From an uncultured Clostridia bacterium (GTDB lineage: Bacteria; Bacillota; Clostridia; TANB77; CAG-508), in contig CALXVH010000008.1 in the NCBI GenBank assembly GCA_944391965.1, positions 1 to 59,514 of the forward strand: a stretch of 59,514 bases of DNA, written 5' to 3'. The notes under the pieces are model-generated. The model saw nothing but the letters and a program-made list of their open reading frames with translations. It was not told the DNA's origin and did not search any database. Shown piece by piece: positions 1-8,746 of the stretch. Numbering within the stretch: the first letter of the stretch is position 1; every line of letters starts with the position of its first letter. A program made the translations under genes and the position numbers.

Positions 1-41
1 ATAGATTATATTAAATATAAAAAAATAAAGAAAGGAGTCAT

Positions 42-53
42 ATGGTTATTTAA
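42..53 (+). other. three-codon mini-ORF behind a strong RBS
   Basis: A strong ribosome binding site (AAAGGAG at 31-37) is followed by ATG GTT ATT TAA. The gerA-type gene starts 30 bases further on in another frame and has no good site of its own. The mini-ORF may be a translated leader that hands ribosomes to the downstream start, or a remnant of a frameshifted longer N-terminus. Only the sequence layout is seen; function is inference. Confidence 0.3.
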
Positions 54-82
54 GTTATTAAATATATCATACAAGTAAATTA

Positions 83-1765
83 ATGAATTTTTCAAGATTA
101 AAACAATCTCTTGCTAATTTAATAACATATAAAGGACCAAAAGATTCATATGATTTTTCTTTAAACATATCTACTTCTAAAAATGTAACATATGAATCTA
201 ACGAAAAAGTTTCCATTAATTTAAAAGATAATAAGAATATTATTGACAGAAAATATAATACTTTAATAAATAGTGATATTATAATTAGAAAATTTAAATT
301 AAAATCTAACAACAAACCTTATTCTGCTTTTATTATATACATTGATGGCATGTCTGATTCAAATTTAATAAATCAATTTATATTAAAGCCTTTAATGTTA
401 AGAAATAAAGCGAATACTTATAAAACTCATAGTCTAAAAACTATTAATAAGGATAAAAAAGTAATTATCCAAAGAGATTCTAATGACTTGGCAGTAGAAA
501 TAGAAAATTCATTATTACCACAAAATTCTTTAGTAAAAGAAACAGAGTTTAATAATATTTTTTCTGCTATTAATATGGGAAATTGCGTACTTTTTGTAGA
601 TACCTTAGATATTGCTTTTAATTTAGATGTAAAAGGATTTAAACAAAGAAGTGTAAGCTCTCCAAATAATGAAATCATTATTAAAGGTCCACAAGAAGCA
701 TTTGTCGAATCTATTCGTGTAAATACTTCTATGTTACGTAGAGCAACAAACACTGAAAATTTAGTTATAGAAAATGTTTTAGTTGGAAAACTAAGTAAAA
801 CACCATGTGCTATATGTTATTTAAAAAATATAGCACATTCAGATTTAGTAGCAGAAGTTAGATATCGTTTAAACAATTTAGAAATAGATACCCTTCTTTC
901 TACAGGTCAATTAGAACAGTTAATATGTGAAGATAATAAATACAATATTCCACAAGTATTATCAACTGAAAGACCAGATAAAGCTGCCAAAAATTTATAT
1001 GCAGGCAGAGTTGTTATTTTAGTAAATGGAAATCCATATTGTATTATTTTACCAGCAACTATAGTTGATTTTATTTCTTCACCTGAAGACACAAATTTAA
1101 GACCAGCTTTTGCTAACTTTTTAAAATTTCTAAGATTCCTTGCTATGGCTATAACTTTATTACTTCCTAGCATATATATTGCGATAGTTGATTTTCATCA
1201 AGAATTATTACCAACGGAATTATTGTTCTCTTTATGGGCATCCAGAGAAAACGTACCTTTCCCTATAATTTTCGAATTATTAGTAATGGAAATTTCATTT
1301 GAATTAATTCGAGAAGCTGGTCTTAGGGTTCCTTCCCCAGTTGGTCCTACAATTGGAATAGTAGGCGCACTTGTTTTAGGTCAGGCTGCAGTAAGTGCTA
1401 GTATTGTTAGTCCATTCCTTATAATAATTGTTGCGATTACAGGTATTGCATCTTTTGCTATTCCGGATTTTTCATTTGGCTTTCATTTAAGAATTACTAG
1501 ATTTTTATTTACAATAGCGGCATATATCGCTGGTTTCTTAGGAATTGCAATTGGATTATACGTTTACTTGTGTATTCTTTGTAGTATTAAGTCATTTGGT
1601 GTACCATATTTAAATCCAAATGATAGTATTAATTTTAATAAAAAATCTAATAATTTCTTTGTTATGCCAACATGGATGCAAGAATTTAGACATAATTATC
1701 TTCATCCAAAAAGAGAACGTGCACAAAACAATATAAGTATGAAATGGAGGCATCCTAATGAATAA
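83..1765 (+). CDS. gerAA: spore germination protein, GerA family (A subunit)
   Basis: A subunit of a GerA-type nutrient receptor in the inner membrane of spores; with the B and C subunits it senses small germinants. The 560 residues divide into a soluble cytoplasmic part (about 1-340) and a membrane part (about 345-500), including the family hallmark REAGLRVPSPVGPTIGIVG near residue 411. The length is somewhat longer than usual (about 480-540). The basic tail after the last helix is normal. It is the first gene of an A-B-C order and overlaps the B gene by 8 bases. An in-frame stop at 59-61 blocks an upstream start, so ATG 83 is the earliest start. The RBS is weak. Family is certain; the germinant and paralogue letter cannot be read from sequence. 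Confidence 0.93.
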   Translation: MNFSRLKQSLANLITYKGPKDSYDFSLNISTSKNVTYESNEKVSINLKDNKNIIDRKYNTLINSDIIIRKFKLKSNNKPYSAFIIYIDGMSDSNLINQFILKPLMLRNKANTYKTHSLKTINKDKKVIIQRDSNDLAVEIENSLLPQNSLVKETEFNNIFSAINMGNCVLFVDTLDIAFNLDVKGFKQRSVSSPNNEIIIKGPQEAFVESIRVNTSMLRRATNTENLVIENVLVGKLSKTPCAICYLKNIAHSDLVAEVRYRLNNLEIDTLLSTGQLEQLICEDNKYNIPQVLSTERPDKAAKNLYAGRVVILVNGNPYCIILPATIVDFISSPEDTNLRPAFANFLKFLRFLAMAITLLLPSIYIAIVDFHQELLPTELLFSLWASRENVPFPIIFELLVMEISFELIREAGLRVPSPVGPTIGIVGALVLGQAAVSASIVSPFLIIIVAITGIASFAIPDFSFGFHLRITRFLFTIAAYIAGFLGIAIGLYVYLCILCSIKSFGVPYLNPNDSINFNKKSNNFFVMPTWMQEFRHNYLHPKRERAQNNISMKWRHPNE

Positions 1766-2864
1766 TATAAAACTAAGTAATCTCGAATCCATTGGGCTTG
1801 TTCTTATAATAATCATAAATCATGTCATACTTAACTTTTCTAAAAGTATAATAGCTAATACTGGTTCTGCCTCTGCTCTAAATATATTATTCATTGGAAT
1901 AATACTTATCTTATTTGTTCAGCTACTACTATTTTTATTTAAACATTTTTCTGGTCAAGATATTTTAGATGTTTCACAATATTTAGGAGGAAAAATATTA
2001 AAAGTAATTACAGGCTTTCTTTTTATAGCTTACTATATAGTTTTTACAAGTGTTTTGCTCAGAAGTTTTTCGGAAAATTTAAAAATAATATATCTAGATA
2101 AACTTCCTATAGTAGTAATTGTAATCTTTTTCATTTTTGCAATTACTTTTGGAAATAAATTAGGATTTAAAGTAATTTCTAAAGTTAATTTACTAATACT
2201 GCCAGTAATCCTATTTTGTATAATATTTGTTTTGCTTGCTAATATAAAAAATTATGATTTTAATGGTCTATTTCCTATTTTAGGAAGTGGAATAAAATCT
2301 ACCTTTATTACCGGACTAAGTAACATGTTTGCATTTTCTAGTCTCTCTATACTTTATTTTTTACCACCAATGGTAGAAGACTCAAATTCGTTTAAAAAAA
2401 TCGCAAGAATCTCAACTATTCTATCTGTAATATTATTCTTTTTTAGCATAGTTTCTTTTTTGTCACTATTTCCTTTTATAAGAAACAGTGAAGAAATAAT
2501 GGCATTATACCTAGCCACTAGATATATTGAATTTGGTAGGTTCTTCCAAAGACTTGATGCAATATTCTTATTAATTTGGACAGTTGCAGTTATAAGTTAT
2601 TTATGTATAGCTACTAGCATTTCTATAAACATATTTAAAAAGATTTCTAATATATTAGATACTAATGGCGTTCTTTATTGCTTTGCTGGAATAATTTTTC
2701 TTATAAGTCTAATACCTACTAATCTAGCACAATTAAATTTTATCGAAATTAATATATTTAAATATGTGGTATTTATATTATTATTTGCTTATAGCCCATT
2801 AGTTTTAATATTTGCCAATATAAAAAAGAGATTGAGGGGTGGAAAAAATGAAGAAGTTCCGTAG
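1758..2864 (+). CDS. gerAB: spore germination permease-like protein, GerB family
   Basis: B subunit of the germinant receptor, from the endospore-germination branch of the APC amino-acid permease superfamily; in characterised receptors this subunit binds the germinant. At 368 residues with about ten hydrophobic segments over the whole length it matches the family. It starts inside the 3' end of the A gene (8-base overlap), with the C gene starting inside its own 3' end (17 bases at ATG 2848), so the three are translationally coupled. There is no sign of damage. It is expected to be expressed in the forespore; no sigma-G promoter was identified in the 82 bases of upstream sequence in the window. 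Confidence 0.92.
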   Translation: MNNIKLSNLESIGLVLIIIINHVILNFSKSIIANTGSASALNILFIGIILILFVQLLLFLFKHFSGQDILDVSQYLGGKILKVITGFLFIAYYIVFTSVLLRSFSENLKIIYLDKLPIVVIVIFFIFAITFGNKLGFKVISKVNLLILPVILFCIIFVLLANIKNYDFNGLFPILGSGIKSTFITGLSNMFAFSSLSILYFLPPMVEDSNSFKKIARISTILSVILFFFSIVSFLSLFPFIRNSEEIMALYLATRYIEFGRFFQRLDAIFLLIWTVAVISYLCIATSISINIFKKISNILDTNGVLYCFAGIIFLISLIPTNLAQLNFIEINIFKYVVFILLFAYSPLVLIFANIKKRLRGGKNEEVP

Positions 2865-4086
2865 ATTTTTACTCTATATTCTTGTATTCTGTATTATTTC
2901 TATCCTTATTTTCTCTCTTTCTGGATGTTATAGTATTCAAAGTATAGACGATTTAGCATATGTAGTTGCACTTGGAATAGATTTAGGACAAGATAATAAT
3001 TTAGAACTTACTATACAACTTACTTTTCCTAATAGTTCTGACAGTACCTCTACTTCTGGAGAAGCAGCTCCAACAATTATAAATAGTGTTGAATGTTCAT
3101 CTATTAATAGTGGTATAAGCTTACTAAACAGCTATATTAGTAAAGAAATTAACTTATCACATTGCAAAGTTGTAATATTTTCCGAAGCAATTGCAAACAG
3201 AGGAATTGGCTCAGAAATATATACACTTTCTAATCAAGTAGAAATAAGACCTGACTGTAATATAATTATCTCTAAGTCTTCTGCTAAAGAATATATTACA
3301 AATTCTAAACCAGAATTAGAAAACTTAGTAGCAAAATATTATGAGTTAACCCCTTATTCTAATGAATATACCGGTCATATTGTAAATGCTACAATTTCAA
3401 GCTTTTTTAATTCTTTAAGTGCAAATTATAGTGACCCAGTTGCAATTTTAGGAAATGGAAATAAACTTAATTTAAATTCTTCTGATACCTCGATAGATCC
3501 AGAACAAGAATTTAACATTGTAGCCGGTCAAAATCCTTTAATTGAATATGATCGAAAAAGTGAAAATTTGGGTGTAGCAGTCTTTAAACAAGATAAATTA
3601 GTAGGTGAGCTAACAGCATTTGAAAGCTTATTACATCTAATATTAACAAATCAGTTTGAATCTAGCATAATTTCGATAAATAATCCTTACAAAGAAAATT
3701 CTTCTATAGATGTTGCTCTTTACTACCATAAAGATACAAAAATAGATGCAAGATTAGTTAATGGTTCACCATATGTAAAAAGCAAAGTATATCTTAATGC
3801 AAGATTACTGTCTGTAGATAAAAATTCTGAAAGTTTAACACCAGAAAAAATTAATGACTTGGAAGTTTTAATAAATTCATATTTGGAAAATGCATTTCTA
3901 AATTATCAATATAAAACAGCTAAAATATTTGAAGCTGATATAGATAATGTTGGTAAAAATTTAATTAAACATTTTAAAAATGATAAAGAGTGGAGCGATT
4001 ACAACTGGTCTGCAAATTATAAAAATACTTTTTTTGATATTGATGTAACTACAAATATTAAATCAAGCTTTTTATTATCAAGTTAG
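2848..4086 (+). CDS. gerAC: spore germination lipoprotein, Ger(x)C family
   Basis: C subunit of the receptor, a lipoprotein on the outer face of the spore inner membrane. Residues 4-25 form a signal peptide ending in the lipobox LSGC, making Cys27 the predicted lipidated residue. ATG 2848 is preferred over the in-frame GTG at 2839 because GAGGGGTGG lies just upstream of it at the right distance. The length of 412 residues is typical (about 370-400). The small gene at 4096 follows after only 9 bases, and its RBS overlaps this stop codon. Confidence 0.9.
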   Translation: MKKFRRFLLYILVFCIISILIFSLSGCYSIQSIDDLAYVVALGIDLGQDNNLELTIQLTFPNSSDSTSTSGEAAPTIINSVECSSINSGISLLNSYISKEINLSHCKVVIFSEAIANRGIGSEIYTLSNQVEIRPDCNIIISKSSAKEYITNSKPELENLVAKYYELTPYSNEYTGHIVNATISSFFNSLSANYSDPVAILGNGNKLNLNSSDTSIDPEQEFNIVAGQNPLIEYDRKSENLGVAVFKQDKLVGELTAFESLLHLILTNQFESSIISINNPYKENSSIDVALYYHKDTKIDARLVNGSPYVKSKVYLNARLLSVDKNSESLTPEKINDLEVLINSYLENAFLNYQYKTAKIFEADIDNVGKNLIKHFKNDKEWSDYNWSANYKNTFFDIDVTTNIKSSFLLSS

Positions 4087-4095
4087 GAGTTTCTT

Positions 4096-4260
4096 ATGTT
4101 TTTTGTAATTTTAATTATTTCTATTATTATTTTTTGTAAAACCATTAATTATGCAATCTATGAGATAAAAATAAACAGCAATAAATCTGCTGGTATAACA
4201 ATTATTGTTATGGCATTTGTAGTTTTAATCTTTGCTCCGTTTATTACTTTATTTAGATAA
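4096..4260 (+). CDS. small two-helix membrane protein, candidate germinant-receptor D subunit
   Basis: A 54-codon gene, RBS TAGGAG overlapping the gerAC stop codon and start ATG 4096. The product begins MFFVILIISIIIF, has a short polar loop with KINSNKSAG, and then a second helix ending APFITLFR. Two-helix proteins of about 55-80 residues, encoded next to A-B-C operons, are known in Bacillus species as D subunits that modulate receptor function. Position, size and topology fit; no sequence motif was available to confirm. It is the last gene of the operon, followed directly by a terminator. Confidence 0.6.
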   Translation: MFFVILIISIIIFCKTINYAIYEIKINSNKSAGITIIVMAFVVLIFAPFITLFR

Positions 4261-4285
4261 ATTCATAATAAAATTCCTCAGAAAA

Positions 4286-4313
4286 AAGTCTTTAGTAAAA
4301 ACTAAAGACTTTC
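4286..4313. terminator. bidirectional terminator between the ger operon and rnr
   Basis: The stem AAGTCTTTAGT pairs with ACTAAAGACTT over an AAA loop. On the minus strand it is followed by TTTTTT, on the plus strand by TTCTTCTT. The arm on the plus-strand 3' side contains the rnr stop codon, so the two converging units share it. Confidence 0.8.
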
Positions 4314-6266
4314 TTCTTGCTCTATTTCGGGTATTCTTTTAAAAGATATTCTTTTTTCTTGTTTATTTGCATCTATTACTTCTATATTTATTTTATCTCC
4401 TATTTTAAAAGTTTCTTTGCTTCTTTCCCCTATTAAAATTTTATGGTCTGCATCATATTCATAATATTCGTCACCTAAATTTTCGAATCTAATAAGACCT
4501 TCTACTGTATTCTCTAATTCTACAAATACACCAAATTGTGTAACTCCAGAAATGATACCTTCGTATTGTTCCCCAATCTTTTTACTCATGTATTCTGCTT
4601 TCTTTATATCTACACTATCTCTTTCTACTTGTGTCGCAATTTTTTCCCTATCAGAAGATTGTTTTGCATCACTTTCTGCTACTTTGTTATAAAACTCAAC
4701 TTGCTTTTCTGACATTGTATAATCATTCTTCAAATACTTAGAAATAATTCTGTGTATAAATAAATCTGGATATCTTCTAATTGGTGAAGTAAAATGACAA
4801 TAATATTGGCTGGCTATTCCAAAATGTCCTTTGTTTTCTGAATCATATACAGCAACTTTTAAAGTTCTTAAAATCATATTAGAAACTATTTTTTCCTCTG
4901 GCCTTCCTTCTACTTCTTTTAATATTTTAGAAAATTCAGCCGGATAAATTTTTCCCTCTTTAACATGAATTTTATATCCAAAATTAAATAATAATTTATT
5001 TAATTCATTTACCTTTTCTATGTCTGGTTCTTCATGTACACGATATATAAAAGGTGCTTTAAGCCAATAAAATTTTTCTGCAATTGTTTCATTTGCTGCT
5101 AGCATAAATTGCTCTATTATTTCGTTTGCAAAAGTTGTTTCATATTTGCATACATCTATTGCATAACCATCTTGGTCTAAGATAATTTTACTTTCTGGTA
5201 TATCTAAATTTAAGTATCCTTTTGCTAATCTCTTTTCTTTTAATATCTTAGCTAATTCTTCCATAAGTTTAAAATCTGATATATATTTTCTATATTTTGC
5301 TACTACCTCTTCATTTGAATTATCTAAAATTGCTTGTACATCTTTATATGACATTCTTCTTGTAACATTTATTATTCCTTTAAATACTTCACTTGATATT
5401 ATCTTTCCTTTGTTGTCTATTTCCATACTTACAGATAATGTATATCTATCTTGTCCTTCATTTAAACTACAAATTCCATTTGAAAGTTCTCTTGGAAGCA
5501 TTGGAATAACTCTGTTTAGCATATATATACTTGTACCTCTTAATAGTGCTTCCTTGTCTAGCAATGTATTTTCTTGTACATAATGGCTTACATCTGCTAT
5601 ATGAACATCTAATTTATAGTTTCCATTTTCTAGTTTTTGAACACATACAGCATCATCTAAGTCTTTTGCATCTTCACCATCTATCGTAAAAATATCATAT
5701 TTACCACGAAGATCTACCCTACCTTCAATATCATTAGGATTAATTTTATCTCCAAATTTTTGTGCTTCTTTTACGACATCTTTTGGAAATCTGTATGGCA
5801 AATCATAATCTTTAATTAAAGAAAGCATATCTATACCTGCTTCATTTACATTTCCTATGACCTCTAATATTTTTCCTTCTGCTTTCTTACCTTTTTGTGG
5901 ATATTTAGTAATTTGTACAAGAACTTTATGATTATTTCTAGCTTTTCCAAAGTTCTTTTTAGAAATAAATATATCTCTACAAAGCTTTTTATCATCTGGT
6001 ATTACGAATCCAAAATTTTTATTTTTTTGAAAAGTTCCTACTAAAGTATCTTTTTTGTGCTCTATAACTTTTAATATTATGCCCTCCTGTCTTGCACCAT
6101 TTGATTTCTTCTTTAATTTTACTAAAACTCTGTCACCACTAAACGCATCTTTAGAATCTTCTTTAGCAATATATATATCATCTTCTTGGTCTTCTACAAC
6201 AACAAAACCAAAACCTCTTTCATGTCTTCTAAATATTCCTTCTATAAATCTATTTTCTTCTTGCAT
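4302..6266 (-). CDS. rnr: ribonuclease R
   Basis: A processive 3'-to-5' exoribonuclease that degrades structured RNA and takes part in tmRNA-dependent quality control. The 654 residues carry N-terminal cold-shock/OB domains (about 1-140), a catalytic RNB domain with the metal-binding motif TIDGEDAKDLDDAV near residue 194, and a C-terminal S1 domain (about 565-645, GVTQFGVFVEL). The family norm is 700-800 residues, so this is a compact version lacking a long basic tail. It lies downstream of secG, a common Firmicutes pairing, but smpB is not next to it. A 34-bp tandem repeat separates it from secG. Confidence 0.95.
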   Translation of the reverse strand: MQEENRFIEGIFRRHERGFGFVVVEDQEDDIYIAKEDSKDAFSGDRVLVKLKKKSNGARQEGIILKVIEHKKDTLVGTFQKNKNFGFVIPDDKKLCRDIFISKKNFGKARNNHKVLVQITKYPQKGKKAEGKILEVIGNVNEAGIDMLSLIKDYDLPYRFPKDVVKEAQKFGDKINPNDIEGRVDLRGKYDIFTIDGEDAKDLDDAVCVQKLENGNYKLDVHIADVSHYVQENTLLDKEALLRGTSIYMLNRVIPMLPRELSNGICSLNEGQDRYTLSVSMEIDNKGKIISSEVFKGIINVTRRMSYKDVQAILDNSNEEVVAKYRKYISDFKLMEELAKILKEKRLAKGYLNLDIPESKIILDQDGYAIDVCKYETTFANEIIEQFMLAANETIAEKFYWLKAPFIYRVHEEPDIEKVNELNKLLFNFGYKIHVKEGKIYPAEFSKILKEVEGRPEEKIVSNMILRTLKVAVYDSENKGHFGIASQYYCHFTSPIRRYPDLFIHRIISKYLKNDYTMSEKQVEFYNKVAESDAKQSSDREKIATQVERDSVDIKKAEYMSKKIGEQYEGIISGVTQFGVFVELENTVEGLIRFENLGDEYYEYDADHKILIGERSKETFKIGDKINIEVIDANKQEKRISFKRIPEIEQEESL

Positions 6267-6292
6267 TTATCTCTTCCTTTCGAAATAGTGAT

Positions 6293-6376
6293 TTTTGGAC
6301 GTTCCTGTCAGGGATTTGGGGACGTTCCTTTTTTCCCTATTTCAGGGATTTGGGGACGTTCCTTTTTTCCCTATTT
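6293..6376. repeat. dispersed GGGACGTTCC repeat, locus 1, with 34-bp tandem duplication
   Basis: Two identical 34-bp units lie head to tail at 6309-6342 and 6343-6376. Each contains GGGATTTGGGGACGTTCC followed by TTTTTTCCC. A partial copy (GGACGTTCC) sits just upstream at 6298. The GGGA...TCCC ends are inverted, so each unit can fold. It is the same family as the loci near 7.9, 16.6, 22.9, 27.7 and 45.4 kb. Confidence 0.9.
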
Positions 6377-6417
6377 AATTTATTATTCCAAACTTAATAT
6401 ACTTTATAACATAACGC

Positions 6418-6446
6418 AAAAAAAGCAGTCATTAGCTGCTTTTTCC
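6418..6446 (-). terminator. terminator after secG
   Basis: On the minus strand AAAGCAG, a seven-base loop, then CTGCTTTTTTT: a short GC stem with a U-run directly after the secG stop. Confidence 0.75.
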
Positions 6447-6452
6447 TTCCGA

Positions 6453-6707
6453 TTATTTTACTAACATAAATACAATTCCTAATATAATTGTTAAAATTGC
6501 AAATATAACTCCTAATATAATTGTCCATCTTTTTTGCTTTCCGGCTTTTGTTCTACCTTTATTTTTATCATAAAAATTGTTTGTTGCAGTATCTGTAATC
6601 GCTCCAGATGCTCCATTATCTTCTTTTTCTTGAACCAATGTTAATATAATAATTGCTGCAGCAACTATAATATATATTACTATTAATGCATATTTTAATA
6701 TTTCCAT
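6453..6707 (-). CDS. secG: preprotein translocase subunit SecG
   Basis: Small subunit of the SecYEG channel that assists protein export. It has 84 residues with two transmembrane helices (about 5-25 and 62-82) joined by the polar stretch rich in Gly, Asn and Lys that is typical of SecG, including QEKEDNGASGAITDTATNNF. The start is ATG 6707, because GGGAGG lies just upstream; a longer in-frame reading from TTG would include this RBS. The next gene downstream is rnr; the next upstream is cdaA, 69 bases away. Confidence 0.92.
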   Translation of the reverse strand: MEILKYALIVIYIIVAAAIIILTLVQEKEDNGASGAITDTATNNFYDKNKGRTKAGKQKRWTIILGVIFAILTIILGIVFMLVK

Positions 6708-6776
6708 TTTGTAAATTCCTCCCAAGTTTTCAAACTTTTTTTATTTTAACATATATGTTTTATAAAATCAAATATT

Positions 6777-7679
6777 TTAATCATTTTTATCTTTTTTGAA
6801 TTTTTTCCATATAATGTTAGGCTTTCTTTCTTTTTCTGGTATTCTATCTGTAACTATATTTTTTATTAATATTTTCTTTAAAGTGTCTTCATTTACATCA
6901 GCTATTAATTTACCATCTTTAGCAACTGATATTTTTCCAGTTTCTTCTGAAACTATAACCGCTATTGCATCTGATTCTTTAGATATTCCAATTCCTGCTC
7001 TATGCCTTGTTCCCAATTCTTTTGAAATATCTTGACCACTCGCTAAAGGTAACATACATGCCGCTGCCTTTATTTTATTATTACTAATAACAACAGCTCC
7101 ATCATGAAGTGGAGTTTTTGGTACAAATATATTAGTTAAAAGTTGTGGAGATACATCTGCATCAATTAAAATACCTGTATCTATAATATCTTTTATTCCA
7201 ATATCTCTTTCTATTACTATTAAAGCTCCTATCTGTCTTTTTGACATTTCTTCTGCTGCTATTACAATTTTATATATATCTTCTTTATTTTTTGTTTCTA
7301 TATCTTCGGCAAATCCCAAATATTTTTTTAGCTTATTAGAACCTAATTGTTCTAATGCTCTTCTTATTTCTGGTTGGAAAATAATAATTAAAGCTAAAAC
7401 TCCCCAACTAACAACTCTATCAAGAATTGCATGTAATATTGTAAGTTTTAATACTCCACTAAGCCATGTTATTACTAATAATAGCACTATTCCTTTTAAA
7501 ACTTGCCATGCTCTGGAATCTTTTGTTAGTTTTAATAATTTATATGCTAAAAATATAACAATTGCTATATCTAATAAAAATAGTATTAAATCTACTGGAT
7601 GTTCCCACATTTGCATAATTCTAGCTAAAATATTAGTTTGGTAAAAGTCTGAGATTCCTGTAATTATATCATCTTTCAT
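6777..7679 (-). CDS. cdaA: diadenylate cyclase, CdaA family
   Basis: Makes cyclic di-AMP from two ATP at the membrane; in Firmicutes this messenger controls potassium and osmolyte uptake and wall homeostasis. Three N-terminal helices (about 30-100) are followed by the DAC domain with both catalytic motifs, DGA at 193-195 and RHR at 225-227. The length of 300 is slightly above the usual 270. The customary partners cdaR and glmM are not adjacent. Instead a 41-codon membrane protein gene lies 13 bases upstream and secG lies downstream. Confidence 0.95.
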   Translation of the reverse strand: MKDDIITGISDFYQTNILARIMQMWEHPVDLILFLLDIAIVIFLAYKLLKLTKDSRAWQVLKGIVLLLVITWLSGVLKLTILHAILDRVVSWGVLALIIIFQPEIRRALEQLGSNKLKKYLGFAEDIETKNKEDIYKIVIAAEEMSKRQIGALIVIERDIGIKDIIDTGILIDADVSPQLLTNIFVPKTPLHDGAVVISNNKIKAAACMLPLASGQDISKELGTRHRAGIGISKESDAIAVIVSEETGKISVAKDGKLIADVNEDTLKKILIKNIVTDRIPEKERKPNIIWKKFKKDKND

Positions 7680-7692
7680 TATTTACTCCCTA

Positions 7693-7818
7693 TTACATAC
7701 CAATTAAATAGTATACTAAAGTTCCTCCTACGCTAACTACCATTAATGCTGCTAAAATGCCTGCTGTGATTTTTACAAAAATATTGCTTCCTGAATGTTT
7801 TTTCTCTTTTTTAGACAT
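7693..7818 (-). CDS. 41-residue single-helix membrane protein upstream of cdaA
   Basis: ATG 7818 has a strong RBS (AAGGAGG) and opens a 41-codon frame beginning MSKKEKKHSGSNIF, with a basic N-terminus and one helix (about 19-39). It resembles the tiny DUF4044-type proteins of Firmicutes in shape, but I cannot confirm membership. It ends 13 bases before the cdaA start, so the two are probably co-transcribed. Function unknown. Confidence 0.6.
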   Translation of the reverse strand: MSKKEKKHSGSNIFVKITAGILAALMVVSVGGTLVYYLIGM

Positions 7819-7916
7819 TTTAAATCCTCCTTGTATATACATAATACGAATATAGTTTACCACATTTTATTTTTTTTGTAAACCTAAAAATTTTGTCAAA
7901 AACTTAAAATTTATTA

Positions 7917-8016
7917 ATCCCTATTTCTATATTTCATAAAAATAGGGATTTAAGGAACGTCCCCAAATCCCCGATAGGAATGTGCTCAAATCCCTTAAGA
8001 ACATCCCAAAAATCCC
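7917..8016. repeat. dispersed GGGACGTTCC repeat, locus 2
   Basis: In the opposite orientation to locus 1: AATAGGGATTTAAGGAACG then TCCCCAAATCCCC, followed by two decayed units (GTGCTCAAATCCC and GAACATCCCAAAAATCCC). An upstream CCCTATTT can pair with AAATAGGG. It lies just downstream of the gene at 8026-8589, which reads toward it. Confidence 0.85.
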
Positions 8017-8025
8017 ATTTTACTA

Positions 8026-8589
8026 TTAGTCTTCGTCATTTATGTATTTCTTTGTGAATCTAAATTGAATTATTACTCCAAATACAAATAGTATTGCATC
8101 TATTAAAGTAATTATTATAAATGTTTCTTTTTGCACATTTTTTACTTGTTCTACATAATTATTTTGACTTTCTATCATGGTATTTTTCTCTTCATCGTCT
8201 ACATCTTCACTGTTTTGTATTTGTTCTTCTGCTGCAGCTCTTGTATCTTCTAGACCTATTATTGTTACAGCATAATTTAACGCATTAAATAAAGAAACAA
8301 CTATTAGTACTAGGGCATAAAAAATTATGATATTTCTTTTAAATTTAAATAAATTTTTATCATCCATTTTTCTTGTTTTAAATATATCTGATGTTGCAAG
8401 CTTTGTTGGAAAAAATATTAATATTCCCATTGTAATAATAGAAAATATTGATAATACTAACATATTAACTTTTCCTAACATAAAATATGCTATAACTGCT
8501 AATATTATAGATATTACAATATAGTATAGTATAAATCTCCAAATAAATGCCCAAGTCATTTTTCCAGAAGTTTTTAATTCTTTATCCAT
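8026..8589 (-). CDS. membrane protein of unknown function
   Basis: 187 residues with four predicted helices (about 12-34, 40-60, 88-108, 155-175). An acidic extracellular or cytoplasmic loop between helices 3 and 4 (about 115-150, Glu/Asp/Gln/Asn rich) and a charged C-terminus end the protein. It has a good RBS (GGAGGAAAAAG) and stands alone between the repeat locus and the intergenic region holding the candidate RNA. I do not recognise the family. Codon use matches the neighbours. Confidence 0.75.
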   Translation of the reverse strand: MDKELKTSGKMTWAFIWRFILYYIVISIILAVIAYFMLGKVNMLVLSIFSIITMGILIFFPTKLATSDIFKTRKMDDKNLFKFKRNIIIFYALVLIVVSLFNALNYAVTIIGLEDTRAAAEEQIQNSEDVDDEEKNTMIESQNNYVEQVKNVQKETFIIITLIDAILFVFGVIIQFRFTKKYINDED

Positions 8590-8731
8590 TCTTTTTCCTC
8601 CGTATAACTTATAAAATTTATATTGATATTATATTCTGTTTACTAAACCATGTCAAACTCATTCTTTAATTAAACTTTAAAATAGTAAATATTCATCATT
8701 CTTATTTAGCGGGGTTATTTTATGTAAATTA

Positions 8732-8740
8732 TGATATAAT
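8732..8740 (+). promoter_or_regulatory. extended -10 promoter for candidate ncRNA
   Basis: TGATATAAT forms a TGn-extended -10 with a perfect TATAAT hexamer (8735-8740); no good -35 is present. Transcription would start near 8747. Confidence 0.5.
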
Positions 8741-8746
8741 ATATTA

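Noticed and set aside
6309..6376. Tandem 34-bp units considered as a CRISPR array
   Set aside because: The units are adjacent without spacers, the same sequence is dispersed singly over the window, and no cas gene is present.
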